DNA of 64,000 nt from Erwinia phyllosphaerae (GTDB taxonomy: Bacteria; Pseudomonadota; Gammaproteobacteria; Enterobacterales; Enterobacteriaceae), in NCBI RefSeq assembly GCF_019132875.1, contig NZ_JAHSPF010000001.1:124001-188000 (forward strand). The letters are read 5' to 3'. Under the pieces are notes generated by a model. That model was given only the letters and a program-made list of their open reading frames with translations. It was not told where the DNA came from and searched no databases. This document shows, piece by piece, positions 57,863 through 64,000 of the stretch. Positions within the stretch are counted from its first letter, which is position 1. Every line of letters starts with the position of its first letter. Both the position numbers and the translations under genes were made by a program.

Positions 57863-58558
57863 TTAAAGCGACGCCGCGCGTTTGTCGGCAGAATGATATT
57901 GCTGGCAAAACGCCTGAAGCAGCCGCAGAGGCCAGACGGGGACATCACCTTGCTCGCTCGCCTGCAGACAGGCGGTCATAATTTCCAGGGTGAATTCGGG
58001 ATGAAACTGCACTGAAAGCGCCTGCGGGCTGTAGCGCACAATCTGGCAGTCATCGAGCGCTGAAGAAGCGATAACCCGCGCGCCCTCTGGCGGTTGCAGC
58101 ACGGACTGACGGTGGGAAAGCCAGGCGGAAAACTGCGCGGGCAATATCGTCAGCAGCGGATCGCCAGCGCAGTCGGCATGCCTGGTAACCTGTTGCAGCC
58201 CACCTTCCCAACCGCGCGGGTTGTCATCAACTACGCCGCCCAATGCGTAAGCCATCAGCTGGTGACCATAGCAAACGCCAAGCAGCGGCAGCTGGTGATC
58301 CATTGCGCTACGGATCCATGCCGCTGAACGTTCGCTCCATTCCGCATGATCCGTTACCATCGCCCAAGAGCCAGAAAGAATGGCAGCCGAAAGCGAAGCG
58401 GGATTCGGCAACGCTTCACCCAAATCGGGACGAACCACCAGATAATCGTCAGGCCCTAAGCCTGTCGCTGCCACAAACCATTGGTGCTGCTCGCCCACGC
58501 GTGCCATTACGTTTTCAGGCGGCGTTTCGAACTGAATAATTGCTACAGGTAAGCTCAT
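57863..58558 (-). CDS. class I glutamine amidotransferase-like protein
   Basis: A 231-residue GATase1 domain protein (GuaA N-domain type). The nucleophile elbow LLGVCYGHQLMAYALGG holds the Cys, and VQFHPEFTLEIM holds the His and Glu of the triad. No synthetase domain is attached. The ATG at 58558 (MSLPVAIIQFE) fits the fold; an extension to 58669 would add an unrelated stretch. Substrate unknown; gamma-glutamyl hydrolases also use this fold. Confidence 0.88.
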   Translation of the reverse strand: MSLPVAIIQFETPPENVMARVGEQHQWFVAATGLGPDDYLVVRPDLGEALPNPASLSAAILSGSWAMVTDHAEWSERSAAWIRSAMDHQLPLLGVCYGHQLMAYALGGVVDDNPRGWEGGLQQVTRHADCAGDPLLTILPAQFSAWLSHRQSVLQPPEGARVIASSALDDCQIVRYSPQALSVQFHPEFTLEIMTACLQASEQGDVPVWPLRLLQAFCQQYHSADKRAASL

Positions 58559-58685
58559 AGTCAGAAATATCCTTGCTGAACGATAGCGGTTTAACCGGGG
58601 AAACAAAAAAGCGGGCGATGCGCTTAAAATAAGCGCGATTCGTGCCATGATAAGCGAATGATTAAACACACTAAAGGATTACGTT

Positions 58686-59573
58686 GTGGCATTACGTCAT
58701 TTTTTGCTGGTTTTTTTGGTCGTCACCCTGTGGGCCTTTAACAATATCGTGGTGAAATGGGGGCTGGGCGAGATCCCGCCGCTTTTTCTGACGCTAATGC
58801 GTTTTGTGGTGGTAGCGCTGATCCTGGTGCCTTTTACCCGCGTCACGCGCGAGCAGTTACGCTATCTGCTGCCGCTGGCTTTTACCTTCGGCTTTATGCA
58901 CTTTTCCCTGCTGTTTCTTGGGCTGAAGTATACCGATGCCGGGACCGGCGCGATTGTGGTACAGCTTGGGACGCCTTTCGCGATGGTCCTGGCCATGGTT
59001 TTTCTGCAGGAAAAACTGTCGCTGGTGCAGATGCTGGGCATCGCTGTTTCCTTAACCGGCGTTGTGGTGTTAGCCGGAAGCCCCACCATTCCCTCCTGGT
59101 GGGTGCTTTGCCTGCTGTTGTGCAGCGCGGCCGGATGGGCAATCAGTAATTTAATTGTGAAGAAATCTTCCGGTATCAAGCCGCTGGCTATGACGGGCTG
59201 GCTCTCTTTGCTGGCGATCCCCATTGTCGGCTTTTCTTCGCTGGTGATGGAAAGCGGCCAGCTGACCAGCCTGGTTCATGCCTCCTGGCGAGGCTGGCTG
59301 GCGATTATTTATAGCGCCGTCTGCTCTTCTGTGGTTGCCTATTCCATCTGGTATGGGCTGCTGCGTACCTATAACGTCAACCTGATTATGCCCTGGTCAC
59401 TGCTGACCCCGGTGCTTTCAGTGATTATGGGCGTGCTGTTTCAGGGCGACAGCATGAACGTGTTTAAAATCTGCGGTTCGCTGCTGGTGGTGCTGGGCAC
59501 CGCGATTGCGGTCATTAATTTACGTAATCTGCGTATGCATGCGCGGCTGCCCAGGCTGAAACGCATGCGGTAG
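58686..59573 (+). CDS. EamA-family (DMT) transporter
   Basis: A 295-residue inner-membrane protein with ten hydrophobic segments formed by two EamA repeats (starting FLVVTLWAFNNIVVKWGLG and WVLCLLLCSAAGWAISNLIV). GTG start with AAGGATTAC upstream. Resembles O-acetylserine/cysteine exporter EamA, but the substrate is not determined. It diverges from the amidotransferase gene. Confidence 0.88.
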   Translation: MALRHFLLVFLVVTLWAFNNIVVKWGLGEIPPLFLTLMRFVVVALILVPFTRVTREQLRYLLPLAFTFGFMHFSLLFLGLKYTDAGTGAIVVQLGTPFAMVLAMVFLQEKLSLVQMLGIAVSLTGVVVLAGSPTIPSWWVLCLLLCSAAGWAISNLIVKKSSGIKPLAMTGWLSLLAIPIVGFSSLVMESGQLTSLVHASWRGWLAIIYSAVCSSVVAYSIWYGLLRTYNVNLIMPWSLLTPVLSVIMGVLFQGDSMNVFKICGSLLVVLGTAIAVINLRNLRMHARLPRLKRMR

Positions 59574-59617
59574 CGCCAGCCAGGCTTCATTGCTATGGTT
59601 AAAAAAAGGAGAAAACC

Positions 59618-60991
59618 ATGGCAAAACGGTTGACTACGCTTTTATGGCAACAGCTCTGGCAGGCCCTGCGCAACAGCGCAACGCCCGTTCCAGACGTGCG
59701 CTTTAACGGCACTGAACGCCTGAGTTCCGCTTATCCTGTTACCGAACTGGCGGCCACCAGCTTTGCACTGGCAATGCAGGCGGCAGCCGCGCTGGTGAAC
59801 AATCCCTCCCGGCTCCAGGTTAATATGCGCCTGGCCTCGCGCTGGTTTCAGCACAGCTTTCATCCCATCAACCGTTCTGCGCCTGCGCAGTGGGATGCCT
59901 TCGCTGGCGACTATGCTACCGACGACGGCTGGATCCGCCTGCATACTAATGCGCCCCCTCATCGGGCCGCAATGGAAAAAGTGCTTGGCATTCATTCTGA
60001 CCGTAAAGAGCTTGCCGACGCCGTCCGACGCTGGCAAAAAACCTCGCTGGAGCAGGCGGTAATCGAGGCTGGCGGCTGCGCGGCTGAAATGCGCAGCGTT
60101 GCTGCCTGGCAACAACATCCGCAGGGCCAGAGCCTACAGAGAGAAGCCCTGATTGCGCAAACGCTGCAACCGGAAGCCGCGCCGCCTGCCTGGCGGCTGC
60201 ACGTCCTGCGCCCGCTGCATAACGTGAAGATCCTGGATCTGACGAGGATTATCGCTGGCCCTGTCGCTACACGCTTTCTGGCCGGGCTGGGTGCGGAGGT
60301 TTTGCGTCTGGATCCGCCGGGCTGGCAGGAACCCGCACTGGAAGAGGAAATCACGCTGGGTAAGCGCTGCGCGCGGCTGGATCTGAAATCTGCCGAAGGG
60401 CGGAAACTGTTTGAACAGCTGCTGGGCCAGGCAGACATTATCGTACACGGCTATCGTGCTGATGCACTGCCCGCGCTGGGCTATGACGGCGAGAGTCTGC
60501 AAAAACTTTCGCCCGGACTGATTGATATCAGCCTGAACGCGTGGGGCTGGACGGGGCCGTGGCGTAACCGGCGCGGTTTCGACAGCCTGGTGCAGATGGG
60601 TTGCGGTATAGCCGATACCGGACGCCAGTGGAAGTTGAGCGATGCCCCGGCTCCGCTGCCGGTGCAGGCGCTGGATCACGCTACCGGCTACCTGATGGCA
60701 GCAGCCGCGCTGGAGGGAATGCGTTTGCGGCTGCGTAATAACACAGGTTTTACGGCAAGGTTATCGTTAGCCAGAACAGCCTGCGTGCTGACAGACCATC
60801 CTTATCCCGACACAGTGCAGCCCGACGGTCTGGGGCCAGCGGGGCTGTATGATGAAAATGCCGCGACGGAAATAACGCGCTGGGGCATTGGCAAGCGCCT
60901 TAATCCGCCGATTTGGCTACCGGGCACGCCGCTGGTCTGGTCGCGCTCCGCTTCGCCGCTCGGTTCAGATACGGCAGCATGGCAGACGTAA
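59618..60991 (+). CDS. CaiB/BaiF-type (class III) CoA-transferase-like protein
   Basis: A 457-residue protein. The family core starts near residue 200: LHNVKILDLTRIIAGPVATR and FLAGLGAEVLRLDPPGW, then LDLKSAEGRKLFEQLLGQADI and ISLNAWGWTGPW. The preceding 200 residues and the short tail are unlike the standard single-domain order, so it may be a rearranged or divergent member. AAAAAGGAG precedes the ATG. Substrate unknown; it lies behind the EamA transporter by 44 bases. Confidence 0.8.
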   Translation: MAKRLTTLLWQQLWQALRNSATPVPDVRFNGTERLSSAYPVTELAATSFALAMQAAAALVNNPSRLQVNMRLASRWFQHSFHPINRSAPAQWDAFAGDYATDDGWIRLHTNAPPHRAAMEKVLGIHSDRKELADAVRRWQKTSLEQAVIEAGGCAAEMRSVAAWQQHPQGQSLQREALIAQTLQPEAAPPAWRLHVLRPLHNVKILDLTRIIAGPVATRFLAGLGAEVLRLDPPGWQEPALEEEITLGKRCARLDLKSAEGRKLFEQLLGQADIIVHGYRADALPALGYDGESLQKLSPGLIDISLNAWGWTGPWRNRRGFDSLVQMGCGIADTGRQWKLSDAPAPLPVQALDHATGYLMAAAALEGMRLRLRNNTGFTARLSLARTACVLTDHPYPDTVQPDGLGPAGLYDENAATEITRWGIGKRLNPPIWLPGTPLVWSRSASPLGSDTAAWQT

Positions 60992-61055
60992 TTGGCTGCC
61001 CGTTTTCGCCTTTGTACGCGTTAATTCAAGACAGAAAGCCGGTTGAGGAGAGCGC

Positions 61056-61619
61056 TTAGCCCTCGCCTTCCTCGCCTTCTTCCGCCAGTTCATCACGCAT
61101 CGCCTGAATCGCTTCACGGCTTAGCGCGGCCAGCGTGCGGTAGAACGGCGTGTCGGCCCAGGCTTCTACCTTGCCCAAAAACTGGCCGCACCAGGGCAGC
61201 AAAAAGTCATCGAACAGCGCGATCTGAGCCTGAACTTCATCTTCCTGCGACTGATCTTCCAGCCACGACGCTGCCAGCAGCAGCGAGCCAAAACGGTCGG
61301 CCGGAGCTTCGCTCAAAGGCATACCACGGCTTTGCAAAAAGGCGCGAACCGCGCTCTCCTGTGGGCCGTTTTCCCACCGGGAACCTTCCTGCGGTACTTT
61401 GCAGTCACTGCCGACAAACAGAGCGTTATAGTCAGCCGCCAGCGCCTGCGGATCGCTGTTCTGCTGTAAGCGGGTTAGCAACTCATCCTGCTCCAGCGGC
61501 CACTGCTGCTGCAGCTTACCTTCACGCAGCAGAGTAAAAAGCGGCACCAGCAGCGGATCCTGCGGCTGGCGATTGTAGAGCGAGCCAAGGATACGGCAGA
61601 TGATCGAAAATTCATTCAT
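61056..61619 (-). CDS. ycdY: TorD/DmsD-family chaperone YcdY
   Basis: A 187-residue helical chaperone, the size of E. coli YcdY (184). YNALFVGSDCKVPQEGSRW and DRFGSLLLAASWLEDQ near residues 60-125 mark the TorD family. YcdY is reported to help activate the zinc phosphatase YcdX, whose gene lies 33 bases upstream here. The C-terminus is glutamate-rich (EEGEEGEG). Confidence 0.92.
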   Translation of the reverse strand: MNEFSIICRILGSLYNRQPQDPLLVPLFTLLREGKLQQQWPLEQDELLTRLQQNSDPQALAADYNALFVGSDCKVPQEGSRWENGPQESAVRAFLQSRGMPLSEAPADRFGSLLLAASWLEDQSQEDEVQAQIALFDDFLLPWCGQFLGKVEAWADTPFYRTLAALSREAIQAMRDELAEEGEEGEG

Positions 61620-61652
61620 AACAGTAGGTCCATAATATCAGGCGTGACAACG

Positions 61653-62390
61653 TCACAGTTCGGCAAATTCCGCAATGGCGCTGCCGGTTCTGCGCTGCAG
61701 GAAATCGAGCAGGCGGCGCGGCGTAACATTTAATACGCGTTCCTGCGGAAAATCCACTTCCTTCATAATTCGTAGACAGTGTTCAAAGTTTCCCAGCGTA
61801 AATGCCGTATGGGAATCGGAACCGCAGGCTATCCAGCCGCCCGCGTCACGCACCGCTGCCGCAATCGCCCGGCAGTTTGGCTCGCTGCCTTTCCGTGAGT
61901 GGGTAAAAGAGGAGTTATTCAGCTCCAGCGCGACCTCGTACTTTGCGGCGGCTTCGGCGATAGCGGGAATATCCACCGGATATTTCGGATTGCCCGGATG
62001 GCTGATGATATGCACGTTGCCGCTGGCCATCGCGGAGATCATCGCCTGCGTATTGGTCGCCTTGTCGCGCGGCGCGAAAACCGGCTCATGAAAGCCTGCG
62101 ACCACGATATCCATGACCTCCATCATCGGCCCGGTACAGTCAATCTCACCCGCGACGTTTTTGATATTGGCTTCAATACCGCGCAGGATGCCTACGCCTT
62201 CCACTACGCGTGGCCAGATACGCATATTCACAAAGTGCCAGTAGTGCGGCGCATCTGCCATATCAGGCCCGTGATCGGTAATCGCCAGCAGTTTGACGCC
62301 GCAGGTTTGCGCCTGCTGAACGTAGTCCCGCAGCGTGCTGTAGGCGTGCGTGCTGGCAACGGTATGCATGTGAAGATCGACAGGATACAT
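61653..62390 (-). CDS. ycdX: PHP-family phosphatase YcdX
   Basis: A 245-residue PHP-domain metal phosphatase (trinuclear zinc site): [10 protein letters not shown] at the N-terminus, [25 protein letters not shown] and CGSDSHTAF carry the His/Asp/Glu ligands. Linked to swarming motility in E. coli. The start at 62390 follows GGAGAAAAC; an upstream start at 62414 adds eight residues. It sits between ghrA and ycdY as an operon. Confidence 0.94.
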   Translation of the reverse strand: MYPVDLHMHTVASTHAYSTLRDYVQQAQTCGVKLLAITDHGPDMADAPHYWHFVNMRIWPRVVEGVGILRGIEANIKNVAGEIDCTGPMMEVMDIVVAGFHEPVFAPRDKATNTQAMISAMASGNVHIISHPGNPKYPVDIPAIAEAAAKYEVALELNNSSFTHSRKGSEPNCRAIAAAVRDAGGWIACGSDSHTAFTLGNFEHCLRIMKEVDFPQERVLNVTPRRLLDFLQRRTGSAIAEFAEL

Positions 62391-62430
62391 AGTTTTCTCC
62401 TTGCTAACGGGCAATCCACTGCCCGCTGAA

Positions 62431-63369
62431 TTAATAGCCTCTTACCACATCGACGAGGCCAGACGGCATTGCGCCAGTTTCGCGCAGTCGGATCGCGTCG
62501 GCGATATAGTCCATAGCTTCTTCCGGTAAAGTTACAGCGGCATTATGCGGCGTGATGGCAATAGCAGGGTGCGCCCAGAAAGGATGCTGCAGCGCCAGCG
62601 GCTCCTGCACAAATACATCCAGCGCCGCCGCTTTGATTTCGCCCGCCTCAATGGCCGCCAGCAGATCGTCCTCCACCAGATGCGCGCCGCGCGCCAGGTT
62701 AATCAGGTAAGCCTGTGGCTTGAGCTTGCCGAGTAGTTTACGGTTAAGAATACCGACGGTCTGCGGCGTATTTGGCAACAGGTTGATCAGCACCTTGCTG
62801 CCTGCCAGAAAGTCATCCAGCTGCGCTTCGCCATGAAAGCTGGTCACGCCCGGCAAGTCTTTTGGCGAACGGCTCCAGCAGCGCACCGGAAATCCCCAGA
62901 AGCGCAGGCTTTCCGCCACGCTGCTGCCAAGCACGCCCGCGCCCAGAATACCGATAGTAAAGTCATCGCGGGAATGATTGCGCAGCGGTTGCCATACCGC
63001 CTCATTTTTCTGCTGCTGATATTCGTTAAAGCGGCGAAACCAGCCCAGAACGTGCCATACCGCGTACTCCTGCATCTGGCGGCCCATGCCGGTGTCTTCC
63101 AGACGAAACAGCGGCACGCCCTCGGCCAGCATGTGTGGATGCTCGCGCAGCTGGTTAAGAATATCATCCACGCCCGCGCCCAGCGCGAAGACGCCTTTCA
63201 GCGCACGTCCCTGTAGCATTTCCACCGGCGGCTGGCGTACCAGCGCGTAATCCGCATGCGCCGTATCGCCCGCTGTCCACTTACGTATGCGCGCCTGCGG
63301 CAGACGCTGCTGTAAACCGGCAATCCATTTTTCCGTATTAAAAGAAGGATGGTAAAAGATGATATCCAT
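62431..63369 (-). CDS. ghrA: glyoxylate/hydroxypyruvate reductase A
   Basis: A 312-residue D-2-hydroxyacid dehydrogenase, the same length as E. coli GhrA. The NADPH-binding [16 protein letters not shown], the catalytic Arg in [11 protein letters not shown], Glu in VFVQEPLAL and His in TPHNAAVT are present. It reduces glyoxylate and hydroxypyruvate. First gene of ghrA-ycdX-ycdY, a gene order also found in E. coli. Confidence 0.96.
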   Translation of the reverse strand: MDIIFYHPSFNTEKWIAGLQQRLPQARIRKWTAGDTAHADYALVRQPPVEMLQGRALKGVFALGAGVDDILNQLREHPHMLAEGVPLFRLEDTGMGRQMQEYAVWHVLGWFRRFNEYQQQKNEAVWQPLRNHSRDDFTIGILGAGVLGSSVAESLRFWGFPVRCWSRSPKDLPGVTSFHGEAQLDDFLAGSKVLINLLPNTPQTVGILNRKLLGKLKPQAYLINLARGAHLVEDDLLAAIEAGEIKAAALDVFVQEPLALQHPFWAHPAIAITPHNAAVTLPEEAMDYIADAIRLRETGAMPSGLVDVVRGY

Positions 63370-63441
63370 GCAGGTTCTCCTGTTTTTTCTTCAGGCTCGG
63401 GTAAAACAGCAGCCGTGGCAAGTAAAAATTCCGGTTGTTGC

Positions 63442-64000
63442 TTAAAGGCGAGAGGCGGACGATTGAATCAGCCTGCGCAGCAGCGGCATCAGTACCAGCA
63501 GCATCACCCCGGTCGCCGCGCTGCCCCAGCCCAGCAGCGTAAAGATATGGCTGTAGCCCGGATTAGTCAGCGCAGGCGTACTGCCGCTGTTTTGCGGCAT
63601 CAATCCGGAGACATAGCCGGAAAGTACCGACGCCACGCCCGTAACCATCATCCAGCAGCCCATCATAATGCCCTGATAGCGCTGCGGAGCCAGCCTACCG
63701 ATCATCGCGTAACCGACGGGCGAAATCAGCAGTTCCGCAATGCTTTGCAGGACGTAGCTGATAACGATCCATTTAAACGCCACCATGCCGTCCTGGCCCG
63801 CCAGCATAATGCCAATCGGCAGGACCAGCATGCCCAGTCCGATGCAGAACAGCGAAGCGGCAAACTGCAAAGGAATATCAACGCGCCAGCCGCGTTCGCG
63901 CAGGTTGCGGAATCCAATAGCCAGCAGCGGCCCGCCAAACACAATAACCAGCGTGTTGATATTCTGTACCCACTGCGGCGCAATACGGATACCCCAGACG
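63442..64000 (-). CDS. POT/PTR-family oligopeptide transporter, 5' end beyond window
   Basis: The minus strand is open from the right edge to a stop at 63442, giving the last 185 residues of a membrane transporter with about five or six helices. VLQSIAELLISPVGYAMIGRLAP is the conserved POT-family motif (helix 10 region), quoted here in full as it identifies the family: AELLISPVGYAMIGRLAP. Family members are proton-driven di/tripeptide symporters. The start and the ExxERFxYY motif lie outside the window, so the subtype is unknown. Confidence 0.85.
   Translation of the reverse strand, partial: VWGIRIAPQWVQNINTLVIVFGGPLLAIGFRNLRERGWRVDIPLQFAASLFCIGLGMLVLPIGIMLAGQDGMVAFKWIVISYVLQSIAELLISPVGYAMIGRLAPQRYQGIMMGCWMMVTGVASVLSGYVSGLMPQNSGSTPALTNPGYSHIFTLLGWGSAATGVMLLVLMPLLRRLIQSSASRL

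Overview
This window looks like chromosome of an enterobacterium, most likely Erwiniaceae (Pantoea, Mixta or Erwinia type). The core genes (argS, hemB, gldA, cutC, flhDC, motAB-che-flhBAE, otsBA, umuDC, ghrA-ycdXY) are close in length and motif to their E. coli versions and moderately GC-rich, but their order differs from E. coli, and stress and catabolic genes are interleaved. The genus is an inference. No tRNA, rRNA, CRISPR array or intact insertion sequence was recognised.

Layout. 1-1.4 kb: an AT-rich accessory end with a left-truncated Abi-family (HEPN motif) gene, an upstream structured leader resembling the abiF RNA arrangement, and a short orphan protein. 1.7-8.5 kb: a conserved hypothetical, a LysE-type exporter, gldA, a YnfC-like exported protein, cutC, a PatB/MalY-type C-S lyase, yecM and a tiny membrane protein. 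8.6-10.5 kb: argS with a hairpin in its leader. 10.5-12.2 kb: a low-GC accessory pocket with two orphan genes, fused tail-gene relics of a P2-like prophage, and a small peptide with a bacteriocin-like leader beside a secreted partner.

12.4-29.6 kb: the flagellar and chemotaxis master cluster, all on the minus strand: flhDC, motAB-cheAW, a Tar-like receptor, a Tsr-like receptor, cheRBYZ, flhBAE. A PdxH-like flavoprotein gene on the opposite strand separates the two receptors. Two near-perfect sigma-28 promoters precede the receptors, and flhD has a CRP site and an RcsAB-like box placed much as in E. coli. 30.5-38.6 kb: stress and surface-lifestyle genes: otsBA, an HD-GYP c-di-GMP phosphodiesterase, YcgZ- and YmgA-like Rcs connectors, a manganese catalase, an aldo/keto reductase and YcaP.

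38.9-48.5 kb: an accessory catabolic island. A GntR regulator and a TIM-barrel isomerase diverge from a PotABCD-type ABC transporter with a Tat-exported binding protein, a creatinase-like M24 enzyme that has lost metal ligands, a flavin reductase-like protein and a porin. Both arms start at excellent sigma-54 promoter matches, so the island is probably a nitrogen-controlled uptake and degradation route for an unidentified compound.

48.8-64 kb: SOS-controlled umuDC, hemB, a cation/proton antiporter, a dual GGDEF-EAL protein followed by a 38-bp tandem repeat, an ExaC-type aldehyde dehydrogenase, a glutamine amidotransferase, an EamA transporter, a class III CoA-transferase-like protein, ycdY-ycdX-ghrA and the end of a POT-family transporter gene that runs off the right edge.
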